Shown here: positions 25,117-33,912 of the stretch, piece by piece
Numbering within the stretch: position 1 is the stretch's first letter
How the letters are laid out: each line of letters begins with the position of its first letter
Assembly: GCA_965197375.1 (NCBI GenBank)
Contig: CBDAMZ010000005.1
Location: 67,470 to 131,469 of the forward strand
Source of the DNA: CBDAMZ01 sp965197375
GTDB taxonomy: Bacteria; Acidobacteriota; Vicinamibacteria; Vicinamibacterales; UBA8438
Direction: 5' to 3'
Length of the DNA: 64,000 nucleotides
The notes under the pieces: model-generated
Seen by the model: the letters and a program-made list of their open reading frames with translations, nothing else
The model's database searches: none
Told to the model about the DNA's origin: nothing
Program-made: the position numbers and the translations under genes

Positions 25117-27135
25117 ATGATACTCCCAATTCATGCGATCCTTAGGGCGCGCGTCCACGCGGTACTTGGCGAACTGTACGCGCTTGAGCCTACAGCGCTC
25201 CAAACGATCCCGATCTCCTACCCCCCCAACCGCGTGCTCGGCGACCTCACCTTCACCGTTGCCTTCGAGCTGGCACGCACGTTGCGCAAAGCACCGACAG
25301 TGATCGCGCGAGAGATCGTCGACGCTCTAGGAACGATCGCAGGGATCGCGCGCGTAGATGTAACGCCACACGGCTATATCAACGTTTTCCTGGACCGCCC
25401 GTTATTTCTGCAAAGAATATTCGCCGGTGCCGAGGCAACCTCGGCGGCACAGCCGGCACCAAAGGTAATCGTTGAACACACTGCCATCAACCCGAACAAG
25501 GCGGCGCACATTGGCCATCTCAGAAACTGCGCGATCGGTGACACCCTAGTCCGCCTTCTCCGGTTTCTTGGCGTCCCGGTAGAAGTCCAAAACTACATCG
25601 ACGACACCGGCGTCCAGGTTGCTGACATTATCGTCGGATGCCACGAGCTGGAGCACATGACCCTCGATGAGATCAAAGCAGCCGCGGCCAGACCCCGGTT
25701 CGACTACTACTGCTGGGATCTATATGCGCGAGTGACAGCATGGTACGAGGCCGACCGCTCGCGTCTGAACTGCCGAGCCCTCACGCTTCGAGATCTCGAG
25801 CAAGGGGACAACGAGTCCGCTGAGATCGGGCGGTTCGTCGCTGACCAGATCGTCCGCTGCCATCTAGCCACAATGGATCGCCTAAATGTCGAGTACGACC
25901 TCCTAAGCTGGGAGAGCGACCTGCTGCGCCTGAAATTCTGGGCCCGCGCCTTTGAGATCCTCAAAGAGGCTAAGGGGATCTACCTGCAGACAACCGGCAC
26001 GCAAGCCGGATGCTGGGTAATGCGTCTCGATGATGCCGGCGCCGACACGGGCACCCCCGGCCAGTTGGCCGATCGTTCGGTGCCGAAAGACGACAGCGCG
26101 GAGCGAACGAAGGTCATCGTTCGCTCCGATGGTACGGTGACCTATGTCGGCAAGGACATCGCGTATCAATTCTGGAAGTTCGGTCTACTCGACCGAGATT
26201 TCTGTTATCGGGTGCACGATCGACAGCGATCTGGCCGGCTGCTCTGGTCGACCACCACTACGGCAGCAACCGGTGTGCCACCACACCCCGCCTTCGGACA
26301 CGCCGCTGCCGTCTACAACGTCATCGATACTCGGCAGTCGTATTTACAACAGCTCCTAAAAAAGGCACTGGTTGCTATTGAGCACGCCGACAAGGCTGAA
26401 CGATCCGTACACGTCTCGTACGAAATGGTAGCGTTATCTCAAGCCACCGCTCAGGCGCTTCGTTATGACACCAACGCGAACGCCGGCCGGCCATTCGTGG
26501 AGGTCTCTGGGCGAAAGGGGCTCGGGGTAAAGGCCGACGACCTCCTGGATCGCCTCACCGAAGCGGCTCGGCGCGAAGTTATTGCCAGACACGCTGAGCT
26601 CTCAGCCAATGAAACTGATCGGATCGCGACGACGATTGCAACGGCTGCGGTTCGGTATTTCATGATCAAATATTCGCGCGGGACTCTAATCGCATTCGAC
26701 ATCGACGAGGCGTTAAGCTTTGAGGGCGAAAGTGGACCCTACCTTCAATACGCCGTCGTTCGGGCCACTAACATCCTGCGAAAACTTCGAGAGCGGGACG
26801 GCACCGATGAAGAAGCACTCCGCAAATCGCTGACAGCCCTATCCAGTACGCCACTCGAGGACCCAGAGGGCACTCACCTCTGGAGGCTCGTGCTAGCAGC
26901 CGCGCGGCTCGACGAAGTGGCCAACCAAGCGGTACGGACACTGGAACTGTCGGTTCTGGCAAAGTACGCCTTCGGGCTGGCTCAAGCGTTTAATGCCTTC
27001 TACCACCGCTACCCGGTTATCAGCGAGGAGCGGCAGGGGGCACGCATGTGGCGGGCCGCTGCCGTCCACTACTGCCGCCTCCAACTAACCCGCGCGCTTG
27101 ACCTCATGGGATGCGAGGTCCCACCCAAAATGTAG
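25117..27135 (+). CDS. argS: Arginyl-tRNA synthetase (long form)
   Basis: A class I synthetase of 672 residues. It has the N-terminal Add-1 tRNA-binding domain (to about 110), then IVEHTAINPNKAAHIGHLRN with the HIGH signature, and a long catalytic insert including TKVIVRSDGTVTYVGKDIAY. The C-terminal DALR anticodon domain follows (GESGPYLQYAVVRATNILRK). A KMSKS loop is not obvious: the equivalent region reads VEVSGRKGLGVKADDL, which is usual in ArgRS. It is about 100 residues longer than E. coli ArgRS. It converges with the 27154 gene. Confidence 0.94.
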   Translation: MILPIHAILRARVHAVLGELYALEPTALQTIPISYPPNRVLGDLTFTVAFELARTLRKAPTVIAREIVDALGTIAGIARVDVTPHGYINVFLDRPLFLQRIFAGAEATSAAQPAPKVIVEHTAINPNKAAHIGHLRNCAIGDTLVRLLRFLGVPVEVQNYIDDTGVQVADIIVGCHELEHMTLDEIKAAAARPRFDYYCWDLYARVTAWYEADRSRLNCRALTLRDLEQGDNESAEIGRFVADQIVRCHLATMDRLNVEYDLLSWESDLLRLKFWARAFEILKEAKGIYLQTTGTQAGCWVMRLDDAGADTGTPGQLADRSVPKDDSAERTKVIVRSDGTVTYVGKDIAYQFWKFGLLDRDFCYRVHDRQRSGRLLWSTTTTAATGVPPHPAFGHAAAVYNVIDTRQSYLQQLLKKALVAIEHADKAERSVHVSYEMVALSQATAQALRYDTNANAGRPFVEVSGRKGLGVKADDLLDRLTEAARREVIARHAELSANETDRIATTIATAAVRYFMIKYSRGTLIAFDIDEALSFEGESGPYLQYAVVRATNILRKLRERDGTDEEALRKSLTALSSTPLEDPEGTHLWRLVLAAARLDEVANQAVRTLELSVLAKYAFGLAQAFNAFYHRYPVISEERQGARMWRAAAVHYCRLQLTRALDLMGCEVPPKM

Positions 27136-27153
27136 CGTCAGCCCCACCCTGCG

Positions 27154-27879
27154 CTAATCAAACGTTAAGCGGGGTAGCTCGAAATGGCCGAACACGAGCC
27201 GGTCTGTGCCAGCATCAACGGCCTGCCGGAAGGCGGCTGAAGGCATGCGGTCCCGAAACGGAGCCAAATCCCGCTCCGCCTCTAAGCGGAAGCACCGGCG
27301 TTGTGCGTCGCCGACGGCAACCCGCGCGCTTTCAAGCAACGCGCGTTCAAGATTGCCCAGCCGTCTGACCAGACGCCGGCGAACCTCACCGCGGGCCCTC
27401 TGCGCTTCGGCGCGCGTGACGCCGAGATCCTGGACGACGGCGGCCACCTGCAGGTCGAGCTCCGTGGGCCGCTCGCGGGCTGACCGCCAGACGGTGAGGC
27501 GGGTAATGACCTGATCGAGGTGCGCGGCCAACGAACGTCGTCGCGCAGTCAGCCTCGGCAGCGTATCACCGTCATCACAACCGTTGACGCGATCCGGCGC
27601 GTGGTCTGCACCTAGCCCCACAGCACGTCTCCACTCGTCAAACAGGTCGAGGACGTCGGCCTCGCAGTAGTCGATCCGGACCGGGCGTCGTTTCGGCCCC
27701 TTGGCATGGTACCACTCGTAGGTCCGGTCGATGCCCCGACGTACGACGCTCAGCGGCACGCCACGTGCCGCCCACCCACAGACGATCTCGAATGCCGGGC
27801 CGACGATCCGGATGAGATGGCCGTCGTTCTTGCGGCACAGGTAAGATTCGACGTTACGGCAATAGGCACCTGGATCCAT
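27154..27879 (-). CDS. Conserved-looking protein of unknown function
   Basis: A 241-residue cytosolic protein. The N-terminal 80 residues form a compact domain (CRNVESYLCRKNDGHLI, VGPAFEIVCGWAARGVPLSVV, RRGIDRTYEWYHAKG). The rest is strongly helical and arginine-rich (AEAQRARGEVRRRLVRRLGN). I recognise no catalytic residues. The first module resembles replication-associated or DNA-binding helices but this is impression only. It lies at the end of the coaX-birA-nadC-valS cluster, 82 bases after the coaX stop. Its stop is 18 bases from argS. Confidence 0.7.
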   Translation of the reverse strand: MDPGAYCRNVESYLCRKNDGHLIRIVGPAFEIVCGWAARGVPLSVVRRGIDRTYEWYHAKGPKRRPVRIDYCEADVLDLFDEWRRAVGLGADHAPDRVNGCDDGDTLPRLTARRRSLAAHLDQVITRLTVWRSARERPTELDLQVAAVVQDLGVTRAEAQRARGEVRRRLVRRLGNLERALLESARVAVGDAQRRCFRLEAERDLAPFRDRMPSAAFRQAVDAGTDRLVFGHFELPRLTFD

Positions 27880-27961
27880 CTATATTCAGGCCGGAGGATT
27901 CACTCGGGTTCTCACCTTCAATAGGTGAAATGCGTAACCGCAGAGCCGCTCATGGCGGACT

Positions 27962-28765
27962 CTACGCCGGGTGGCCGCCCACCGCCGGCTGCTGATTACG
28001 TTCCCACACCAGACGGAGCCCCACCAGCGCAAGGTCTGAGCTTACTTCGTCGATGACATCGGTTTCTGCGGCGATTACACCGGCTAAGCCGCCCGTTGCG
28101 ACGCACACGGCTGCTGCGTGCCCACCGAGCTCGTCCCGCAGGCGCCGTACGATACCTTCGACCATGGCGACGTGTCCAAAGAAAAGCCCCGACTGCATCG
28201 ACGTAACCGTCGTGCGACCGATCAGGTTCTGAGGCTTTCGTACATCGACCCTGGGTAACCGCGCGGCACGCTGGAACAGCACATCCGCAGAGATCTCGAC
28301 GCCCGGACAAATAATACCCCCGCAGTATTCTCCGTCGGTTGAAAGCGCGTCAAAGGTCGTGGCTGTGCCGAAGTCCACTACGATGACTGGCCGCGCGGAT
28401 CTTCCGTACAGCTCAAGCGCGGCCACGCCGTTCACGAGCCGGTCGGCACCGAGTTCGTCCCGATTCTCATAGCGAATAGGAAGCCCCGCGTTGTGCGCGT
28501 CGACGCTCAGGACCGTTCGGTCGAGTGCACGTGACACCATCTCCGTAATAGTCTGCGTAAGCGAAGGCACGACGGACGACAGCACTACGTTATCGATCTG
28601 GCTGAGGCCGATCCCGCGCTCAGCAAAGATGCGACTCACGAGCACCCATAGTTCGTCTGCGGTCCGGTCGCGTAACGTCGCGAGTCGACAGCTGACTCTG
28701 AGTGTCTCGCCCTCAAAAATCCCCAGCACTATGTTTGTGTTACCGATGTCGACCGTCAGCAGCAT
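27962..28765 (-). CDS. coaX: Type III pantothenate kinase
   Basis: CoaX phosphorylates pantothenate, the first step to coenzyme A, and belongs to the acetate/sugar kinase fold. From ATG 28765 the protein begins MLLTVDIGNTNIVLGIFEGE (phosphate-1 motif), with LGADRLVNGVAALELYG and the phosphate-2 motif VVDFGTATTFDALSTDGEYCGG. PGVEISADVLFQRAARLP is also typical. A start at 28813 would add residues without homology. It needs monovalent cations in known homologues. It is in line with birA and nadC. Confidence 0.95.
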   Translation of the reverse strand: MLLTVDIGNTNIVLGIFEGETLRVSCRLATLRDRTADELWVLVSRIFAERGIGLSQIDNVVLSSVVPSLTQTITEMVSRALDRTVLSVDAHNAGLPIRYENRDELGADRLVNGVAALELYGRSARPVIVVDFGTATTFDALSTDGEYCGGIICPGVEISADVLFQRAARLPRVDVRKPQNLIGRTTVTSMQSGLFFGHVAMVEGIVRRLRDELGGHAAAVCVATGGLAGVIAAETDVIDEVSSDLALVGLRLVWERNQQPAVGGHPA

Positions 28766-28950
28766 TGTCTCTCTCGCTCGATACGTCAGATCACCAAGTG
28801 GCCCCGTCCGCAATCATGGCAATGTGCCGAGCCGCCCGCTTCGCAGGACACCGGCTGGATAATACCAGGAGTGTTCGACTAACGGGCGGCGCTGAAGGGC
28901 GGAGTGTGTCGGCCTCCAAATGTCCCCGTAATGACGAACAGGGCGCTAAG

Positions 28951-29757
28951 CTACCACGCCACCTCACCGCCAACGATCCGCTCTATCTTGTGCCCGCACT
29001 GCACGCGCAGAGCGCCTTCCGGATCGATACCGGCGGTGACCCCGCGGCGCCGAGTCCCCGCGTCGTTCCAGGTAATGACGGTGCCTTCGCTTGTTGGCGA
29101 TAGCTCCCTCCACCGGTTAAGCAGATCAGCGGCGTCCGCTGACGCCAGCACGGCACGCCACCGTGCCAACCGCGCCAAACACTCCACCAGGAGCCGCGAA
29201 CGCGCAACGGGCGCGCCTACTAGTTCAGCTTCGAGCGAGGTGACACGTGACTGTAGCGCTTGCGGGTAGTCCGCGCGCGCCACGTTGATACCAATCCCGA
29301 GCACCACACCAAACTCCCCGATGGCTTCAGCGAGGATGCCCGCAACCTTCATCGCGTGTCGCAATCGCGACGCTGGACTAGCGCCCGACGGCACGACGAC
29401 ATCATTGGGCCACTTGAGCTCCACCCGAAGACCGGTTTCGTCGCGGATCCCTTCGGCAACCGCCACCCCGGCCATAAGAGACACGAGCGGCGACTGCGGC
29501 CACGCGAGAACCGTCGAGAAGTACAAGCCGGCCCCGGGTGGCGAGTACCATTCACGGCCGTGGCGACCCCGACCCGCCGTCTGCGCGGCCGCCAGGACAG
29601 TCGTCCAGTCACCAGAGCCCGATCGAGCCAACCGAGCCGCAACGTCGTTGGTCGACGAGACAACGGAGTAATAAACGAACCGGTCGGCAAAGTGCCCCAC
29701 GCGGCCGCTGGCGGCGGCAAACGCCTCGGTAATGTCTGGCGGCGGGGACTCGGCCAT
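28951..29757 (-). CDS. birA: Biotin--[acetyl-CoA-carboxylase] ligase
   Basis: BirA activates biotin with ATP and attaches it to biotin carrier proteins. The 268 residues contain the ligase domain only, with no N-terminal helix-turn-helix, so it is not a repressor. Motifs are VSSTNDVAARLA, the adenylate loop GRGRHGREWYSPPGAGLYFS, KWPNDVVVPSG and GIGINVARADYP. The C-terminal SH3-like part reads VITWNDAGTRRRGVTAGID. It is separated from coaX by 185 bases without a gene and follows nadC by 13. Confidence 0.94.
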   Translation of the reverse strand: MAESPPPDITEAFAAASGRVGHFADRFVYYSVVSSTNDVAARLARSGSGDWTTVLAAAQTAGRGRHGREWYSPPGAGLYFSTVLAWPQSPLVSLMAGVAVAEGIRDETGLRVELKWPNDVVVPSGASPASRLRHAMKVAGILAEAIGEFGVVLGIGINVARADYPQALQSRVTSLEAELVGAPVARSRLLVECLARLARWRAVLASADAADLLNRWRELSPTSEGTVITWNDAGTRRRGVTAGIDPEGALRVQCGHKIERIVGGEVAW

Positions 29758-29770
29758 ATAGGGGATTCCC

Positions 29771-30637
29771 TTAGTGATTCATATCCTGAGGCTTAAGCTC
29801 GAAGCTCATATCAACAGCCGGAGCGGAATGCGTCAGAGCACCTACCGAAATGTAGTCTGCGCCCGCGGCCGCGAGCGCAGCCACTCGATTAAGTGTGACT
29901 CGGCCAGAGATCTCAACCTTGGCACGCCCGCGACACCACTTAACCGCTTCGCGCACGTCCTCAAGTGAAAAGTTGTCGACCAGAACGATCGACACGCCGG
30001 CGTCGAGCGCCTCCGTGACATCCGTAAGGCTTTGAGCCTCGACCTCGATAGACATGTCATGGCCTGCTGCGCGGACCCGTTTGACCGCCTTAGTAACCGA
30101 GCCGGCCAGCCGGATGTGGTTGTCCTTAATCAGCACACCGTCGCCCAGCGCCAGGCGGTGGTTGGCCGCCCCTCCTGTCCGAACCGCGTACTTCTCCAGA
30201 ACCCGCAGCATCGGCGTGGTCTTTCGTGTGTCCAGGATCGTGACCAGACCACCGGCGGCTTTGACGTATCGCCTGGCCAGCGTCGCGATCCCAGATAAGC
30301 GTTGCAAAAAATTTAACGCGGTGCGTTCAGCCGTCAGTAACGCCGCGGCAAATCCGCTGACACGAGCAACCAAGTCGCCGGGACGACACAGGTCGCCGTC
30401 TTGCCGCAGTCGTTCGATCTCCGTGTCCGGGTCGAGCTGGAGAAACACCTCGACCGCCACATCGAGCCCGGCCAGTACGCATGCCGCCTTTATCTGGATC
30501 TCCCCACTCGCCCGCTGCTTGCCCGACACGGTTGCCTCGGTCGTCACGTCTCCCCCTCGCAAATCCTCTGAGAGCGCGCGCCGGACGATTTCGCGGTAGA
30601 GAACTGGATCCAAGGGAGCAAATGACTCGATCTTCAC
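29771..30637 (-). CDS. nadC: Nicotinate-nucleotide pyrophosphorylase (carboxylating)
   Basis: NadC converts quinolinate and PRPP into nicotinate mononucleotide for NAD synthesis. The 288-residue protein has SEDLRGGDVTTEAT, the active-site AERTALNFLQRLSGIAT, TRKTTPMLRVLEKYAVRTGG and HRLALGDGVLIKDNHI with the substrate-binding His and Lys, and ISVGALTHSAPAVDMSFEL at the end. It overlaps valS by 4 bases. Together with birA and coaX it makes a small cofactor cluster. nadA and nadB are not in the window. Confidence 0.96.
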   Translation of the reverse strand: MKIESFAPLDPVLYREIVRRALSEDLRGGDVTTEATVSGKQRASGEIQIKAACVLAGLDVAVEVFLQLDPDTEIERLRQDGDLCRPGDLVARVSGFAAALLTAERTALNFLQRLSGIATLARRYVKAAGGLVTILDTRKTTPMLRVLEKYAVRTGGAANHRLALGDGVLIKDNHIRLAGSVTKAVKRVRAAGHDMSIEVEAQSLTDVTEALDAGVSIVLVDNFSLEDVREAVKWCRGRAKVEISGRVTLNRVAALAAAGADYISVGALTHSAPAVDMSFELKPQDMNH

Positions 30638-33300
30638 CGTCCCATCTCCCTCAGGATCCGTTCCAACTTGGCTTGGCGCAGGCCGATTTCCTGCTCCTGG
30701 GTCCCAGCTTCGCTGACGACGTCCGGATCGGCACGTTCGACAAACGCCCGATTGGCCAATCTAGCCTGGAGCGCCCCGCGTTGTTTGACGAGCTTCGCTA
30801 GGTCGCGTTTGATGTGCTCAGTCTCCTTGGCTTGATCAACAATACCGGCCAGCGACAAGTGAACCTGAAATCCTCGCACGACACGGCGCACGGTATCTGG
30901 ACACCGGTCGACCTCGGCCGCGAACGCAAGCGTATCCAGACCCGACAGACTGGTGACGTGCGTGCCGTGCTCGCGAAGGATGCCTTCGACCGTCGCATCA
31001 GCACCCTCGACCACGGCGGAGATTTTTCGAGGGGGGGGCACGCGCCACTCAGAACGTACGGTTCGAATCGTCGTGATGACCTCTTGAAGTAAGTTCATTA
31101 CCGCCATCGCTTCACTGTCGGACCACTGTGGCTGCCGAGTCGGGAACGCTGCCAGCGTAATCGTCTGGCCGGCCCCTCGCGGCGATCGTCCATCCTCAGG
31201 ATGCTGGGGCAGCGCCTGCCAGATTTCCTCAGTGACAAACGGGGCGAACGGATGCAACATCCGCAGCACGCGGTCGTGAACCTCGAGAAGCACCGCAATT
31301 GCCTGATCATGCGACGGCCCCTCTTGATGCAACTCCGGCTTGACTAGCTCGATGTACCAGTCTGCGTACTCATGCCAGAAAAAGTGGTACAGACGATCGG
31401 CAGCATCGTCAAAACGGTAGCGCTCCAGTGAATCGTCGAGCTCACCCGCCACCGCACTCGTCCGATGGAGGATCCACCGGTGAATCAACCCCAGCTCACC
31501 CGTAGGCGGCACCGCCGGACGTCGCCGAAGCGTGGTCGGGATGTTCATCAGAACGAACCTGGATGCGTTCCAGATCTTGTTAATGAATTGGCGATAGCCA
31601 CGCATCCGGTCTCTCGAAAGCGAGATGTCCATTCCCGGAGACGCCAGGGCCGCCAGCGTGAAGCGAAACGCGTCTGCACCGATATCCTCGATTAACTCGA
31701 CCGGATCGACGACATTACCCTTCATTTTGGCCATCTTCTGGCCGTGTTCGTCACGTACTAATGACGTGATATAGACCGTTGTGAAGGGCACATCCCCGGT
31801 AAACTTGAGACCAAGCATCATCATGCGAGCCACCCAAAAGAAGATGATGTCGTGTCCTGTAATCATTAGGCTCGTCGGATAGTAGCGGGCGAGGTCCGTC
31901 GTGCGATCCGGCCAACCCATCGTGCTGAACGGCCAAAGACCAGAACTGAACCAGGTGTCCAGTACGTCTGTGTCCTGCCGCAGCGGCCCCCCGCATTCAC
32001 ACGCAGCCGGCGCCTCTTCCGCTACGATAATCCGGTCGCACGTATCGCAGTACCACGCGGGAATGCGGTGCCCCCACCACAACTGGCGCGAGATGCACCA
32101 GTCGTGGATATTGGTCATCCAGTCGTAGTAAGTCTTAGTCCAGTTGTCCGGCACGAACCGCGTCCGGCCCTGCTCGACCGCCTCGATAGCCGGCTGGGCC
32201 AGTGGCTTCACACGAACGAACCACTGGGTGGACACGAGCGGCTCGACCACGGTGTCGCATCGCTGGCAGTGCCCAACGGCGTGCACGTGCTCCTCCGCCG
32301 CGCTGAGCAATCCCTCAGCCTCGAGCTGCGCGACGATCTTCTCGCGTGCCACGAAGCGATCCTGCCCAGCATAGTGGCCAGCCGCTGGCGTCATCCGGCC
32401 GTCCTCGTCAATGACTGACACCTGTGGCAATCCATGCCGTTCACCAATCACGAAGTCATTCGGGTCGTGAGCAGGGGTAACTTTGACTGCTCCCGTCCCA
32501 AATTCTGGGTCCACAAGCTCGTCCGTTACGAACGGCAACTCGCGCCCGATGACCGGCAGCCGGACCTTCCGGCTGCAGTCGTTCTGATAGCGGTCGTCCG
32601 CTGGATGGACCGCGACCGCCGTGTCACCCAACATCGTCTCCGGACGCGTCGTCGCGACGGTGACTGCTCCCCTGCCGTCCACGTACGGATAGCGAATGTA
32701 ATAAAGTGTTCCCCGCGTCTGTTTGTGAACCACCTCGAGGTCCGACAACGCCGTTCGGCAGCGCGGGCACCAGCTGACGAGGTGATTTCCCCGGTAGATG
32801 AGACCGTCCTGATACAACGCCACGAAGACGCGGCGGACCGCGCGTGAGAGGTTCTTGTCAAAAGTGAACCGCTCACGCGACCAATCGACCGACGACCCGA
32901 GCGTGCGCATCTGGCTCGTAATGGTGCGGTGGCTCTCTTTAACCCACTGCCAGACTCGAGCCTCGAACGCCTCGCGTCCAAGATCGTGACGAGTTTTTCC
33001 ATCAGCCGCCAATCGCTTTTCGACGACGTTCTGCGTCGCGATCCCGGCATGATCGGTCCCTGGAAGCCAGAGCACGTCGTACCCTTGCATCCGCTTCCAG
33101 CGGGCGATAATGTCGGGCAATGTCTGATTGAGAGCATGGCCAATGTGCAGCCAACCGGTCACGTTGGGTGGCGGCAATACCATGCTGAACGGCGGACGAC
33201 CTGATGACGGATCTGCGCGAAACGCCCCCACCTTCTCCGAATAGGCGTACGACTTGGAATCGACGCGTTTATGTTCAAAAACCTTCGTCAACTCGTGCAT
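30634..33300 (-). CDS. valS: Valyl-tRNA synthetase
   Basis: Class I synthetase of 888 residues from ATG 33300. It has PPPNVTGWLHIGHALNQ (HIGH), the editing domain with TTRPETMLGDTAVAVHPAD, the WCISRQLWWGHRIPAWYC block and a tRNA-binding C-terminal coiled coil (HIKRDLAKLVKQRGALQARL). The second signature reads QKMAKMKGNVVDP: the KMSKS serine is alanine and the next residues differ, although Lys is kept. An in-frame start at 33336 would add 12 unconserved residues. It heads the valS-nadC-birA-coaX run. Confidence 0.96.
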   Translation of the reverse strand: MHELTKVFEHKRVDSKSYAYSEKVGAFRADPSSGRPPFSMVLPPPNVTGWLHIGHALNQTLPDIIARWKRMQGYDVLWLPGTDHAGIATQNVVEKRLAADGKTRHDLGREAFEARVWQWVKESHRTITSQMRTLGSSVDWSRERFTFDKNLSRAVRRVFVALYQDGLIYRGNHLVSWCPRCRTALSDLEVVHKQTRGTLYYIRYPYVDGRGAVTVATTRPETMLGDTAVAVHPADDRYQNDCSRKVRLPVIGRELPFVTDELVDPEFGTGAVKVTPAHDPNDFVIGERHGLPQVSVIDEDGRMTPAAGHYAGQDRFVAREKIVAQLEAEGLLSAAEEHVHAVGHCQRCDTVVEPLVSTQWFVRVKPLAQPAIEAVEQGRTRFVPDNWTKTYYDWMTNIHDWCISRQLWWGHRIPAWYCDTCDRIIVAEEAPAACECGGPLRQDTDVLDTWFSSGLWPFSTMGWPDRTTDLARYYPTSLMITGHDIIFFWVARMMMLGLKFTGDVPFTTVYITSLVRDEHGQKMAKMKGNVVDPVELIEDIGADAFRFTLAALASPGMDISLSRDRMRGYRQFINKIWNASRFVLMNIPTTLRRRPAVPPTGELGLIHRWILHRTSAVAGELDDSLERYRFDDAADRLYHFFWHEYADWYIELVKPELHQEGPSHDQAIAVLLEVHDRVLRMLHPFAPFVTEEIWQALPQHPEDGRSPRGAGQTITLAAFPTRQPQWSDSEAMAVMNLLQEVITTIRTVRSEWRVPPPRKISAVVEGADATVEGILREHGTHVTSLSGLDTLAFAAEVDRCPDTVRRVVRGFQVHLSLAGIVDQAKETEHIKRDLAKLVKQRGALQARLANRAFVERADPDVVSEAGTQEQEIGLRQAKLERILREMGR

Positions 33301-33477
33301 GACCGCCCCATCGTAGCAGGACACCACGCCGGACAACTAACAGCAGGAGACTTCAGGACATGAAAAAGGAGGGCACAGATTTACTTGAAGAACGCGTAAC
33401 CCAAGCGTGCCTGCACGTCAGACAGAAGTCAATGACCGACAGCGAGCTACAGCGGCTGAATGGCCAAAAGTAACGCG

Positions 33478-33891
33478 CTACGGGCGCGTCGCGCTGACGG
33501 GACGCCGCACGTGCTGTTCGATGAAATCGATGATTTTCTGCATCGGCGTGCCGGGCGGGAATACCCCCGCGACACCAAGCTCCTGCAGTTTAGGCACATC
33601 GACGTCCGGAATGATTCCCCCTATGATCACCAGCACATCGTCGAGACCCTTTTCGGCAAACAACTCCATCAGCCGTGGACAAATATGAGTGTGAGCACCC
33701 GACAGGATCGATAAACCGAGGACGTCGGCGTCCTCTTGCAGCGTGGCCTCGACGATCTGTTCCGGTGTCTGACGCAACCCGGTATAGACCACCTCCATAC
33801 CAGCGTCGCGGAGCGAGCGAGCAATCACCTTAGCCCCGCGATCGTGGCCGTCGAGGCCGGGCTTGGCAATAACTACCCTGATCTTGCTCAT
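33478..33891 (-). CDS. mcmB: Methylmalonyl-CoA mutase, cobalamin-binding subunit
   Basis: A 137-residue free-standing B12-binding domain. The signature is KPGLDGHDRGAKVIARSLRD, giving DxHxxG with the histidine that ligates cobalt, followed by GLSILSGAHTHICP (SxL) and VIIGGIIPDVD (GG). It supplies the B12 module for the catalytic chain encoded 21 bases upstream (33913-35517). Such split mutases are common in archaea and Acidobacteria. In animals and E. coli both parts are fused. Confidence 0.93.
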   Translation of the reverse strand: MSKIRVVIAKPGLDGHDRGAKVIARSLRDAGMEVVYTGLRQTPEQIVEATLQEDADVLGLSILSGAHTHICPRLMELFAEKGLDDVLVIIGGIIPDVDVPKLQELGVAGVFPPGTPMQKIIDFIEQHVRRPVSATRP

Positions 33892-33912
33892 GATCTCTAG
33901 GTGCGACCGATC

